Positions 50,117 through 59,881 of a stretch of DNA of 64,000 bases are shown piece after piece (within the stretch, counting starts at the first letter, position 1; each line of letters begins with the position of its first letter). The DNA lies in the NCBI GenBank assembly GCA_024233785.1, contig JACKPD010000006.1, positions 57,171 through 121,170 on the forward strand. Direction: 5' to 3'. The notes under the pieces are model-generated. The model did not search any database and was not told the origin of the DNA. It saw nothing but the letters and a program-made list of their open reading frames with translations. This DNA is from Spirochaetales bacterium. GTDB lineage: Bacteria > Spirochaetota > Spirochaetia > CADAEX01. Position numbers and translations under genes: made by a program.

Positions 50117-51052
50117 ATGAAAAATTACGCAGCTGGTATTGATATCGGCGGGACAAACACAAAAATAGGGATAGTCTCGGATGATGGAAGGGTATTAGAA
50201 AGAACAATACTTCAAACCCGGGAGTACAGCACCCCGTCTATTTATAAAAAAAGAGTCCGCTCAGAACTGGTTTCAATGATTACATCTATGGATATTGAGA
50301 TATGCGGAATCGGTATCGGCGCACCTAATGCAAATATTTACTCAGGCTGTATCGAGTTTGCTCCCAACCTGCCGTGGAAAGGGATGGTAGACCTTAAAGA
50401 GGGCCTTGATGATCTTGCCCCGGTCAAGGTAACAAACGATGCCAATGCTGCCGCCCTCGGCGAAAAGCTGTTTGGAGCCGCATCCGGTTTCAGCGACTTT
50501 ATTGTCGTTACTCTTGGGACCGGTGTCGGCGGCGGGATATTCTGCGATTCAAAACTGCTTTACGGGAAGTTCGGTTTTGCAGGTGAAATTGGGCATATCA
50601 CAGCGGTACCCGGCGGCAGACAGTGCAACTGCGGAAGAAAGGGGTGTGTTGAAAAATACTGCTCCGCGGGGGGGATTGTCACCACAGCTTTAGAACTGTT
50701 TTCTGAGCACAGGAATAAATCAAAACTTGATAAATATGATAAAAACACTCTTACAACCAGAATAATTTATGAAGCAGCCCTGGAAGGGGACAAAACAGCG
50801 CTTGAAACCTTTGATACAACAGCCAGCTATCTAGCTTCTTTCTTTAACGATCTTTTAAATATTTTTTCTTCCGAAGCAATAATTATCTCGGGGGGAGTAG
50901 CACAGAGCGGAGAAATTCTTTTAAAGCCGCTTGAGAAGTATTTCAGGCAGGAGCTGATTGAATTTTACAGGGAGAAGGATATTAAACTTCTGCTATCTGC
51001 CCTTCCCCAGCAGGATTCAGCGATTATAGGGGCGGCATCTCTGGTTTTTTAG
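50117..51052 (+). CDS. ROK-family sugar kinase (glucokinase-like)
   Basis: A 311-residue ROK protein without a DNA-binding domain, so an enzyme. The ATP site GIDIGGTNTKIGIV is at the start, then VKVTNDANAAALGE with the catalytic Asp, GTGVGGGIF, GEIGHI and the zinc site CNCGRKGCVE near residue 169. Glucose is the common substrate of such proteins, but sugar specificity cannot be told. The frame extends to a TTG at 50078; the ATG at 50117 gives the normal N-terminus, although neither start has a strong ribosome site. Confidence 0.87.
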   Translation: MKNYAAGIDIGGTNTKIGIVSDDGRVLERTILQTREYSTPSIYKKRVRSELVSMITSMDIEICGIGIGAPNANIYSGCIEFAPNLPWKGMVDLKEGLDDLAPVKVTNDANAAALGEKLFGAASGFSDFIVVTLGTGVGGGIFCDSKLLYGKFGFAGEIGHITAVPGGRQCNCGRKGCVEKYCSAGGIVTTALELFSEHRNKSKLDKYDKNTLTTRIIYEAALEGDKTALETFDTTASYLASFFNDLLNIFSSEAIIISGGVAQSGEILLKPLEKYFRQELIEFYREKDIKLLLSALPQQDSAIIGAASLVF

Positions 51053-51202
51053 GAATAATCAGAAAAAATGGGACAAATTCAATACTGCGGTAAAGTGCTT
51101 TATAGAAGTTTATGATGGTTTCACGCATGCAGACATCTGTTTTTTTTACTTTAAAAAATGTATTCTTGATTATATATTGAAATAGCGGAGTTAAATAAAA
51201 AT

Positions 51203-52267
51203 ATGTTCGACAAGATTGATGAAATTCTGGAAAAATATAAGGAAATTGAAAACAAACTCTCTGACCCGGATATAGTAAAGGATCAGAAAAAATACAGGGA
51301 AATTATGCAGGAGCACTCCCATCTCAAAGAGATCGCTGAAGCAAGCGGGAAATACAAGAAAATTGTACAGCAGATCGGAGAAGCAAAAAAGATTGCCGCG
51401 GAAGAGAAAAATGCTGAATTGAAAGAGATGGCGAGAGAGGAAGCAAGGGAACTTGAAATTGAAAAAGAAGAGTATCTGGTTTATCTCAAGCAGCTTCTAA
51501 TCCCGAAAGATCCTTTGGATCAGAAAAATATTATTATGGAGATAAGGGCCGGTACAGGAGGAGATGAGGCTGCTCTTTTTGCGGCAGACCTTTACAGAAT
51601 GTATTCCAAGTTCGCTGAGACCAGAAAATGGAAAATTGAGGTCCTCTCGGTACATGAAATAGGTCTCGGAGGATTCAAAGAGATAATTTTCTCAATTTCA
51701 GGCAAAAATGTTTATGAAAACATGAGATATGAAAGCGGTGTGCACAGGGTACAAAGAGTACCTGAAACTGAATCCGGCGGACGGGTACATACTTCTGCAG
51801 TTACAGTTGCGGTTCTGCCTGAAGCGGAAGAAACAGACATAGACATCAGCCCTGAAGAACTTAAGATAGATGTTTACAGATCCTCCGGTCCCGGAGGGCA
51901 GAGCGTCAATACGACAGACTCTGCTGTAAGAATCACACACCTTCCGACAGGGCTTGTTGTTACATGCCAGGATGAAAAATCACAGATCAAAAACAAGGCA
52001 AAAGCACTGAGGGTACTCCGTGCAAGATTATACGAACTGGAAGAAGAAAAAAAACAGAAGGAACGGTCTGAAGCGCGTAAAACCCAGGTAGGGACAGGTG
52101 ACAGGTCCGAAAGGATAAGGACCTATAACTTCCCGCAGAACAGACTTACTGACCACAGGATTAATCTTACCCTCTACAAGCTTGAAATAATAATGGAAGG
52201 CGATCTTACAGAAACTCTCGAAGCGCTGAAATATAACGCACGTGAAAAAGTACTTCAGAAAAGTTAA
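51203..52267 (+). CDS. prfA: Peptide chain release factor 1
   Basis: A 354-residue RF1 recognising UAA and UAG. The N-terminal coiled-coil (DKIDEILEKYKEIENKLSDP), the domain AGTGGDEAALFAADLYRMY and the SSGPGGQSVNTTDSAVRI segment with the GGQ near 231-233 are typical. The AVRITHLPTG that follows GGQ is RF1-like. It is followed 21 bases later by prmC, whose product methylates the GGQ glutamine. Confidence 0.96.
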   Translation: MFDKIDEILEKYKEIENKLSDPDIVKDQKKYREIMQEHSHLKEIAEASGKYKKIVQQIGEAKKIAAEEKNAELKEMAREEARELEIEKEEYLVYLKQLLIPKDPLDQKNIIMEIRAGTGGDEAALFAADLYRMYSKFAETRKWKIEVLSVHEIGLGGFKEIIFSISGKNVYENMRYESGVHRVQRVPETESGGRVHTSAVTVAVLPEAEETDIDISPEELKIDVYRSSGPGGQSVNTTDSAVRITHLPTGLVVTCQDEKSQIKNKAKALRVLRARLYELEEEKKQKERSEARKTQVGTGDRSERIRTYNFPQNRLTDHRINLTLYKLEIIMEGDLTETLEALKYNAREKVLQKS

Positions 52268-52288
52268 AAAAGGATTCAGCAGGGTTAT

Positions 52289-53143
52289 ATGACAGTTAAG
52301 GAAATACTTGCCCGGACATCAGAAAAAATATCTCACAGATGGCCCTCTACTCCGTTTCTTGACGCTTCACTGCTTCTGCAGGAATCTTCAGGCATGACAA
52401 GAGAGAAGCTTCTTGCATCATATAATCTTGAGATAGAGGAAGATGTCCTTGAAAAGTTTAATTTAATGGCAGAAAAAAGACTTGCCGGCTATCCTGTAGC
52501 CTATATAACCGGTAAAAAGGAATTTTTCAGCAATACATACATTGTTGACAGAAGTGTCCTTATCCCGAGGCCTGATACAGAAATACTTACGGAAAAAGTT
52601 CTGGAAGCAGCAGGCGAGATGATAAAAAAAACAGCTGCCCCGGTGAAAATACTTGACCTGTGCACCGGCAGCGGATGTATTGCCATAACCCTTAAAAAGG
52701 AACTTGGAAGCGGGGTTGAAATTGAAGCATCCGATATTTCTGAAAATGCTGAAAAAACTTTTAAAAAAAACTGTCAGGCAATACTTGGACATCAGATACC
52801 GTTTTACAGATGCAGCCTGTTTGAAGGAATAAACGGGAAGTATAATATCATTGTTTCAAATCCTCCGTATCTTGAAGATTCTCATGTAGAAGAAATGATA
52901 TCAAAAAACTGGCCTGAACCGGAATCCGCACTAAGGGGCGGCACCGACGGACTTGATCTTATAAGAGAAATTACGGAAAAAGCTTACAGCTTTATCGAAA
53001 ACGGGGGCGCGCTGTTTCTCGAAGCAGACCCTGCCCAAATGACTGAAGTGAATATGATGCTTTCAAGGAACAGATTCAGCAATGTTGAAATATCAAAGGA
53101 TTTATCCGGAAAAGAGAGGGTTATCAGCGCATGGCAGAAATAA
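52289..53143 (+). CDS. prmC: Release factor glutamine methyltransferase
   Basis: A 284-residue AdoMet-dependent enzyme that methylates the Gln of the GGQ motif in RF1 and RF2. It has the N-terminal helical domain, VLIPRPDTEILTE, the AdoMet site ILDLCTGSGCIAITL and the substrate-binding IVSNPPYLED near residues 188-196. The prfA-prmC pair is a common operon. An AGCAGGG site precedes the ATG, and the end overlaps the rel start by 13 bases. Confidence 0.95.
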   Translation: MTVKEILARTSEKISHRWPSTPFLDASLLLQESSGMTREKLLASYNLEIEEDVLEKFNLMAEKRLAGYPVAYITGKKEFFSNTYIVDRSVLIPRPDTEILTEKVLEAAGEMIKKTAAPVKILDLCTGSGCIAITLKKELGSGVEIEASDISENAEKTFKKNCQAILGHQIPFYRCSLFEGINGKYNIIVSNPPYLEDSHVEEMISKNWPEPESALRGGTDGLDLIREITEKAYSFIENGGALFLEADPAQMTEVNMMLSRNRFSNVEISKDLSGKERVISAWQK

Positions 53144-55173
53144 TCTCTCTCGAAAAAGATATTCAGGCACTGAAGAAAAAACTCATAGTCAATAAATACT
53201 CAAATGAAGACATCCAGGCCATTATGGAAGCGGTCCGCTTCGGCGAGAAGATTCACGGAGAACAGAAAAGGGCAAGCGGTGAACCTTTCTTTATACATCC
53301 CCTTACAGTTGCGGAAATACTTATAGACCTTAATCTTGACAGAAATGCTATTATTGCATCACTTCTGCACGATACAGTTGAAGATACTGACATAGAAAGT
53401 ACGCTTATAGAATCCAGATTCGGTTCTGAAGTCTCTCAGCTTGTTGAAGGTGTAACGAAGATAAGCATAGTAAAGGCAAAAAACAAATCAGTTCAGGAAA
53501 TAGAAACTCTCAGAAAAATGCTTCTTGCCATGGTCAAGGATATAAGGGTAATTCTTATAAAACTGGCAGACAAACTGCACAACATGAGAACACTGTCCTA
53601 TCTTTCAGAAGAAAAGCAGCAGGCAATTGCGGAGGAATGTCTTGAGATTTATGCCCCGCTCGCAGGGCAGCTTGGTATTTCATGGATCAAGGCGGAACTT
53701 GAAGATCTCGCGCTCAAATATATTAACCCTGATGTATATGAACAGATTAAAAAGTTTCTCGCGCTAAAGCGTAAGGAAAGGGCGGAATACCTTAAAAATG
53801 TAGAAAACAAGATAACCCTTGCCTGCAGGGAAGAAGGAATAAGCATCGATATATCAACAAGGGCAAAGCATTTCTATTCAATCTATAAAAAAATGACAAA
53901 AACAGGCAAGGAACTCGGGGAAATATATGATCTGCTCGGAATCAGGATTCTATGCAACAGCGTAAATGAATGCTATACAATTCTAGGTCTTGTACACAAA
54001 CTCTGGATCCCTATAGAAAGAAGATTCAAGGATTACATAGCAGTTCCCAAATCAAACAGGTACCAGAGCCTGCACACAACAGTAATGACTGATAACGGTA
54101 AAATACTTGAGGTGCAGATCCGTACCCATGAAATGCACAGGATGGCGGAATACGGTATAGCGTCCCACTGGCTATACAAGTCAGGCAAGACAACAGACAG
54201 CATAAATCCAAAAGATATTTCACTTGTAAACAAGCTGATGAACTGGAACAACCTTGAAAACGGGAAAACAGATTTTTTAAGCGATCTTAAAAAAGAAATA
54301 CTTAAGGATACAATTTATGTTTTTACCCCGGCGGGTGATGTATTTGAAATGCCTACGGGGGCAACAGCAATCGATTTCGCCTATCATATACATACCGAGG
54401 TAGGGAACCACTGCTCCGCCGCCAAGGCAGACGGATATATCATTACACTTCATAAGGAACTCAAGAATACCCAGGTTGTAGAGATTATTACAAGCAATAC
54501 TGCACATCCCAATCTTCAGTGGCTGAGGATGGCGAAAACAAACAGGGCAAGAACAAAAATAAGACAGTGGCTGAACAAGAATGATGATTCACTGATAATA
54601 AAGAAAAATATTGTAGTAAAGCAGAAAAAAAGTGAGCTTCCCGAAGATGCCAAAACCCAGAAGGAGCAGAAACCGCTTACAGAGACTGAGGAAAAACCTG
54701 ACAAGGAAGTAATAAAGGAGGTAATGGACAGGAACAGGATAAGCTTCAAGGTAGGCGGAGAGAAAAACATGATGATCAGCTTTGCCAAATGCTGTTCACC
54801 GATCCCCGGAGACCCGATTATCGGGTATATTTCTGTTGGCAGAGGTATAATTGTCCATAAAAACGACTGTGAGAATGTTAAGCATATAAAAAATTTTTCG
54901 ACCCGCTCAATAGATGTTGAATGGGAAGCTGTGTCGCCTAAATCCACAAGACGGTTCAAGGTAACCTCTAAAATAACTCACGATCTTTTTTCAGAAATTG
55001 AAGGGGCAATACGAAAATACCGCGGTCATCTTATAGAAGGAAGACTTATCGAGGATGACAATGAAAGGCTGAGCGGCTTTTTTACCATAGAGATTGATAA
55101 GAAAGATGACTTCGGAAAGGTTGTAAAAAGTATAAGAACAATCCCCTCAATAATAAACATCTACGCTGTTTAG
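53131..55173 (+). CDS. rel: Bifunctional (p)ppGpp synthetase/hydrolase
   Basis: A 680-residue RelA/SpoT homologue. The hydrolase HD domain is intact (GEPFFIHPLTVAEIL, SLLHDTVEDTD). The synthetase domain contains KHFYSIYKKM, DLLGIRILC and RRFKDYIAVPKSNRYQSLHTT. The TGS domain (IYVFTPAGDVFEMPTGATAI), a zinc-finger segment (FAKCCSPIPGDP) and a C-terminal ACT domain follow. Both active sites look complete, so it should make and degrade the stringent-response alarmone. It is translationally linked to prmC by a 13-base overlap. Confidence 0.95.
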   Translation: MAEIISLEKDIQALKKKLIVNKYSNEDIQAIMEAVRFGEKIHGEQKRASGEPFFIHPLTVAEILIDLNLDRNAIIASLLHDTVEDTDIESTLIESRFGSEVSQLVEGVTKISIVKAKNKSVQEIETLRKMLLAMVKDIRVILIKLADKLHNMRTLSYLSEEKQQAIAEECLEIYAPLAGQLGISWIKAELEDLALKYINPDVYEQIKKFLALKRKERAEYLKNVENKITLACREEGISIDISTRAKHFYSIYKKMTKTGKELGEIYDLLGIRILCNSVNECYTILGLVHKLWIPIERRFKDYIAVPKSNRYQSLHTTVMTDNGKILEVQIRTHEMHRMAEYGIASHWLYKSGKTTDSINPKDISLVNKLMNWNNLENGKTDFLSDLKKEILKDTIYVFTPAGDVFEMPTGATAIDFAYHIHTEVGNHCSAAKADGYIITLHKELKNTQVVEIITSNTAHPNLQWLRMAKTNRARTKIRQWLNKNDDSLIIKKNIVVKQKKSELPEDAKTQKEQKPLTETEEKPDKEVIKEVMDRNRISFKVGGEKNMMISFAKCCSPIPGDPIIGYISVGRGIIVHKNDCENVKHIKNFSTRSIDVEWEAVSPKSTRRFKVTSKITHDLFSEIEGAIRKYRGHLIEGRLIEDDNERLSGFFTIEIDKKDDFGKVVKSIRTIPSIINIYAV

Positions 55174-55249
55174 ATGTAATATAGTGTAAATTTAATCCAA
55201 TCCATGTTACTATTTAATTCCAGAAAATACTGTCACAGGAGATCAACAG

Positions 55250-56386
55250 ATGAAATTCGACTGCCTTGTTGTAGGCGCAGGTATTTCCGGCAGCACCGCG
55301 GCAAGAACACTGGCGGAAGCCGGCAAAAAAGTTCTTGTAATGGAACAGCTTAAGCACATTGCCGGACACTGCCACGATTATCTTTCACCGGAAGGTATTA
55401 CTGTTCACACCTACGGCCCTCATATCTTTCATACTAACAACCGTGACGCATGGAATTACCTTAACAGGTTTACGGAATTCAGACATTTCCAGCACAGGGT
55501 TTTAAGCTATGCTGACGGACTTTTAATACCTTTTCCCATAAATATGGATACAATAAACATGGTATACGGCACATCAATTACAGCAGAAGAAGTCGCTGGA
55601 TTTCTTGAAAAAGAGGTAAATAAATCAGTATATAAAGATCCTCCGGGAAATTTCCGCGATGCGGTAGTATCCCAGGTGGGAGAGAGGCTTTATAACCTTT
55701 TCTTTAAAAACTACACAATCAAGCAGTGGGAAAGAAATCCTGAAGAACTCTCCCCGGAAGTTGCCAGACGCATTCCTGTAAGGGCGAACAGGGACAACCG
55801 TTATTTCTCTGACCAGTACCAGGGGATTCCGTCAGGCGGTTACACAAAAATGATAGAAAAGATGCTGGACCATGAAAACATATCACTGATGACAGGTGCT
55901 GATTACTTCAGACTGGGAGATACTGTTTCAGCCCTTCTTGATGAAAAGAACAGCCTGACAGTCTACACAGGCGAGCTTGACAGATTTTTTAAATATAAAT
56001 ACGGGGAACTTGAATACAGGTCCCTTGATATCAAATTTAAAACTGTTGATATGGAGCAGTACCAGGATGCTGCTGTTGTAAATTATCCTAATGATTATGA
56101 TTTTACAAGGATAACAGAATTCAAACACATGACAGGTGAAAAATCGGATAAAACAGTTATCTGTATGGAATACCCCATGGAAAAAGGGGAACCCTATTAT
56201 GTTGTTTTAACAGAGACAAATATGGAAAAGAGAGAGAAGTATATAAAAGAAACCGGAATCCTTGAAAAAAGCGGTAAATTTATATTTACAGGAAGACTCG
56301 CGGAATACAAATATTACAATATGGACCAGGCTGTGGCAGCCGGGCTTGAAAAAATCAGGAAATATCTAAATGGCAAAGAAATCTGA
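55250..56386 (+). CDS. glf: UDP-galactopyranose mutase
   Basis: A 378-residue flavoprotein converting UDP-galactopyranose to UDP-galactofuranose, the donor for Galf in surface glycans. The FAD-binding VGAGISGSTAARTLAE is at the start. HIAGHCHDYLSPEGI, YGPHIFHTN and NYTIKQWERNPEELSPEVARR match the family, as does the final LAEYKYYNMDQAV. AGGAG precedes the ATG. It overlaps the following Wzi-like gene by 17 bases, linking Galf supply to an outer-membrane protein. Confidence 0.95.
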   Translation: MKFDCLVVGAGISGSTAARTLAEAGKKVLVMEQLKHIAGHCHDYLSPEGITVHTYGPHIFHTNNRDAWNYLNRFTEFRHFQHRVLSYADGLLIPFPINMDTINMVYGTSITAEEVAGFLEKEVNKSVYKDPPGNFRDAVVSQVGERLYNLFFKNYTIKQWERNPEELSPEVARRIPVRANRDNRYFSDQYQGIPSGGYTKMIEKMLDHENISLMTGADYFRLGDTVSALLDEKNSLTVYTGELDRFFKYKYGELEYRSLDIKFKTVDMEQYQDAAVVNYPNDYDFTRITEFKHMTGEKSDKTVICMEYPMEKGEPYYVVLTETNMEKREKYIKETGILEKSGKFIFTGRLAEYKYYNMDQAVAAGLEKIRKYLNGKEI

Positions 56387-58082
56387 AAAAAAAGATGGAA
56401 ATAAAACTATCGGCGCAGCAGTTTTCTGTGCATTAATCCTTCTCCTGTCGGCAGCAGCGCCCTTAGGCGCCCAGACCCTTAAAAACACACCATACAGCGA
56501 TCCTGTATATCTGTTTCTTGACAGGGCATACGCAAGGAAATGGATTGATTATCTGCCAGCGGCGCAGCCATATACTGAAAAAAAGGTATACGCCTTTCTC
56601 AAGGAAATACTTTCCAGCTATAAGACTTTTCCTGAAAGTTTCTCCTCCCGTGATTATAATGAGCTTATGAGCCATATAAACCGCTTTGAAGGAGACAGGT
56701 TTTCGCTGTACAGGAATGAGGGGGAGAATTTCACAGCTGAAATCGGCTTATCTCCATATACAGACTTCAATATGGCATTAAGCTCTCCTTCCGACTCGGC
56801 ATCGGTGCTTGGTACAGACTTTTCCCTTGACCTTACGGCCGGGGAAAATCTTTATATGGGATTCATTACCGACCAGTACCTGATATTGGAGACGGGTGAT
56901 GATCCGCCATACAGGAATTTCAGCACACCGTACAAACCTGATTTTAATACATATACCTATAATCTTTCGACAGGTGATGAGGGATTCAACAACAATGCGC
57001 GAAGGTCTGAGGGAGATACAGAACTTTCAATAAGAATGAACCAGCTGAACCAGATGACTATCGATCTCGGACTCTCTACACTTTCATTCGGAAGGGATGC
57101 CCTCTCCTGGGGAGAAAGCAGGTTCTCAAACCTTGCCCTTTCAAATACTTCAAAACCCTATGAATATTTTTCATTTGACATTCCGTTCGGGGAAAGGATT
57201 TATTTTATCTGGATGACAGGTTTCTTAAAGGACTGGAATGATTTAAAAAGCGATATTGACGGCAGCAAGATTATTACAGCCCACAGGTTTGAATGGCAGC
57301 TCACAGACTGGTTCATGTTCTCAATTTATGAGTCAGTTGTCTATTCCGAGCGTTTTGAGCTTGCATACCTTAATCCGTTTTCACTTTACTACATCAGCGA
57401 AGTAACACAGGGCGATTACGACAACAAGCTTGGAGGATTTGACCTTGTTTTCCGCATCCCCTCGGCAACGGTATATTTTTCATTCTTCGCAGATGACTGG
57501 GACTTCGGCGAACTTTTAAAGCCTTCATACTATCATAACGAAATGGGGATAACACTGGGTATCAGGCACTATGATTTCATCCCCGGCCTTACAATGACAG
57601 CTGAATATTCCCACCTTAACCAGTGGATGTATACACACAAGGAAGTAAACGGAGAGACAAACAATTATGCCCATTACGGATCACACCTGGGTCACCTGCT
57701 TGAACCCAATTCCCACATTATATTTCTTGATTTCAGATATGATTATTCAATAAAAAACACCTACGGGCTCTCATTCTGGTTCACTCAGGACAGTTACGGT
57801 GATATTTCCACAAGTCCTTCTGATGACGGGATAGGCTGGGATATGGAAGGGTATTACGATCCCTGGGACGGATATTATAACTACCTTGACTATGGAATCG
57901 ACGGGATTGTAAGGGAAACTAATTACGATATAACACTTTATACTGAATACCGCATACCATACAGCGGAGTCAGTCTGTATGCAGGATGGTCGGTTGAATA
58001 TACACAAAACAAGGATCGAATAAAAGGAGATAACGAATGGACCAATTATATTTCCCTTTCCGCAAAATGGCAGGCGTATTAA
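56370..58082 (+). CDS. Wzi-like outer-membrane beta-barrel protein (first)
   Basis: A 570-residue exported protein: signal peptide AAVFCALILLLSAAAPLGAQ, then DPVYLFLDRAYARKWIDYLP and QPYTEKKVYAFLKEILSS. This resembles the periplasmic helical start of capsule-assembly Wzi-family proteins (D-P-x-Y-x-x-L-x-R). Alternating polar/aromatic strands (MTIDLGLSTLSFGRDALSWG, YDFIPGLTMTAEYSHLNQWM) continue to a C-terminal strand YISLSAKWQAY ending in an aromatic. A barrel that binds or displays surface polysaccharide is likely. It overlaps glf at the start and the second copy at the end. Confidence 0.75.
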   Translation: MAKKSEKKDGNKTIGAAVFCALILLLSAAAPLGAQTLKNTPYSDPVYLFLDRAYARKWIDYLPAAQPYTEKKVYAFLKEILSSYKTFPESFSSRDYNELMSHINRFEGDRFSLYRNEGENFTAEIGLSPYTDFNMALSSPSDSASVLGTDFSLDLTAGENLYMGFITDQYLILETGDDPPYRNFSTPYKPDFNTYTYNLSTGDEGFNNNARRSEGDTELSIRMNQLNQMTIDLGLSTLSFGRDALSWGESRFSNLALSNTSKPYEYFSFDIPFGERIYFIWMTGFLKDWNDLKSDIDGSKIITAHRFEWQLTDWFMFSIYESVVYSERFELAYLNPFSLYYISEVTQGDYDNKLGGFDLVFRIPSATVYFSFFADDWDFGELLKPSYYHNEMGITLGIRHYDFIPGLTMTAEYSHLNQWMYTHKEVNGETNNYAHYGSHLGHLLEPNSHIIFLDFRYDYSIKNTYGLSFWFTQDSYGDISTSPSDDGIGWDMEGYYDPWDGYYNYLDYGIDGIVRETNYDITLYTEYRIPYSGVSLYAGWSVEYTQNKDRIKGDNEWTNYISLSAKWQAY

Positions 58083-59830
58083 AAATATTTTCACTTGCTG
58101 CGGCGGTCTCCTTCTGCATACTGTTTACAGCGCTTCCGGCTTCTGCGCAGACGCAAAGTACTGCTGTCTCCGGCGGTGAAAACGGAACTGAACCGGCCGG
58201 GAAGCCCCTGAACATGGAAGATTCCGGTAAAAACACTGGGAAAAACAGTAAAAAAAACCTGCAGCGGATTATTCCGCTCTCATCCCCCCTGTATGAAGAA
58301 CTTGACAGACTTTATCTGCTTGCGGGGAAAAGCCGGCCGTCGGCCGCCCGGCCATGGTCGGCTGATGAAGCTGATAAAATATTAACAGCACTTCCGGAAG
58401 ATGATTTAAGCGGCACGGAAAAAGCCTCGTTCTCAATTGCAAGATCTGAAATTTTATCCGGCGCTGAAGATACAGGACCCGGGCGGGCAGCCGGAAGAGT
58501 TACAAAAAATATTAATATCGAAGGATATTTCAAGACAGACAGCGAAAGGGAAGAACGGGAACACGGCTATGAAGAAAGGAAACCTCTCATTTACATTCCC
58601 TTTGAGGGCTGGTTTTTTCAGAACCTTTACTCGACTTTAGACCTTTCAGTAAAAGAGGAATACGCCGCAATTGCTGGCAGCGATGACAACTATACAAACA
58701 TTCCGTCAAAACTTACGGACCTTGACTGGTATTTCCCTTTCAGGGCTTTTATTTCACTCGGGGGTGAACACTGGAACATTCAGGCAGGACGCGACAAGGC
58801 AAGCTGGGGCTCAGGTGTTACAGGGAATATGCTGCTTTCTGATTATTCTGATTTTTATAACCTTATAAAATTTACAACATACTGGGACAGGTTCAAGTTT
58901 ACTTCGGTTTATATCGGCCTTGACCCATGGCTTACAAATGATGAGAAGGAAATTGACAGTGATGGGGCGGATGATAACGGACTTGCGGGGGGATATGAGA
59001 ATTTCGGGGAACTCTACAAGGCTTTCTTCGGTCACAGGATTGAATACAGGGTAAAGGATAATCTTGCCCTTGCCCTTTCCGAGGCAATAATGTTTGGAAA
59101 TAAATACATTAACCCGGCAGAGCTCAACCCTGTTTTCGTACTTCACAACCTCTTTATACCTGAATACTCAAACGCTATAGCATCCATTGAGGCAGACTAC
59201 ACAATGATCAGAGGGTTAAATCTCTATATGCAGTTTGTAATGGATGAATTCCAGGTCCCGGGATACGAAACTGATGATTCAAGACCTGGGGCCAACGGAC
59301 TTCTTACAGGTCTTACATTTACAAAACCGCTGGAAAAAGGCTACCTTACGTTCAAAGGGGAAGCGGCAAAAACAGATCCCTACCTCTACAACAGGTGGCA
59401 CCCCCTTACAAGATTCACAAACAGGAGAAGGATCTGGTCAACGTATCTTGATAAATACGAATATATAAACAAGCCTATGGGTTACCGGGAAGGCCCTGAC
59501 GCTGTAATTCTCTACGGGTCAGCAGGTTTTGACAGGCCCGGCAAATTTTCTGCTTCCCTTGACGGGAAATTCAGCATGAAAGGAGAGTTAAACAGCTCTC
59601 TTGACGACCCTCTCTCATATGATACAGGAAAAGATGCCTCAAATCTTGAGATCCTCTCAGGTACAGTTGAAAAGGAACTTGTCACAGGGATTCACGGTAC
59701 TATAAAACCTGTTACTGACATTACATTGTCAACAGATATCTATTGGGTTCATATAAGCGACATGGACAACATTTCAGGTAAAACAGTAAATGATCTTGAG
59801 ATTGCTTTCTCTGTGGGGCTGGTTTTTTAA
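58037..59830 (+). CDS. Wzi-like outer-membrane beta-barrel protein (second)
   Basis: A 597-residue exported protein related in layout to its upstream neighbour. It has a signal peptide (FSLAAAVSFCILFTALPASA), a low-complexity segment of 50 residues, then SSPLYEELDRLYLLAGKSRP and a long run of amphipathic strands (WNIQAGRDKASWGSGVTGNM), ending EIAFSVGLVF with a terminal Phe. The ATG at 58037 is chosen for its AGGAG site 7 bases upstream, though it overlaps the previous gene by 46 bases; ATG 58067 is possible. The pair probably arose by duplication and serves a surface glycan. Confidence 0.75.
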   Translation: MDQLYFPFRKMAGVLKIFSLAAAVSFCILFTALPASAQTQSTAVSGGENGTEPAGKPLNMEDSGKNTGKNSKKNLQRIIPLSSPLYEELDRLYLLAGKSRPSAARPWSADEADKILTALPEDDLSGTEKASFSIARSEILSGAEDTGPGRAAGRVTKNINIEGYFKTDSEREEREHGYEERKPLIYIPFEGWFFQNLYSTLDLSVKEEYAAIAGSDDNYTNIPSKLTDLDWYFPFRAFISLGGEHWNIQAGRDKASWGSGVTGNMLLSDYSDFYNLIKFTTYWDRFKFTSVYIGLDPWLTNDEKEIDSDGADDNGLAGGYENFGELYKAFFGHRIEYRVKDNLALALSEAIMFGNKYINPAELNPVFVLHNLFIPEYSNAIASIEADYTMIRGLNLYMQFVMDEFQVPGYETDDSRPGANGLLTGLTFTKPLEKGYLTFKGEAAKTDPYLYNRWHPLTRFTNRRRIWSTYLDKYEYINKPMGYREGPDAVILYGSAGFDRPGKFSASLDGKFSMKGELNSSLDDPLSYDTGKDASNLEILSGTVEKELVTGIHGTIKPVTDITLSTDIYWVHISDMDNISGKTVNDLEIAFSVGLVF

Positions 59831-59881
59831 GATACCGGTATTTTTTACGGATGCCTGCACAAACTATTGAGTTATGCGATA

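Noticed and set aside
59831..59881. Palindrome ATACCGGTAT followed by a T-run between the Wzi-like and glycosyltransferase genes
   Set aside because: A continuous palindrome leaves too small a loop for a terminator hairpin; only a 3-base-pair stem is possible.
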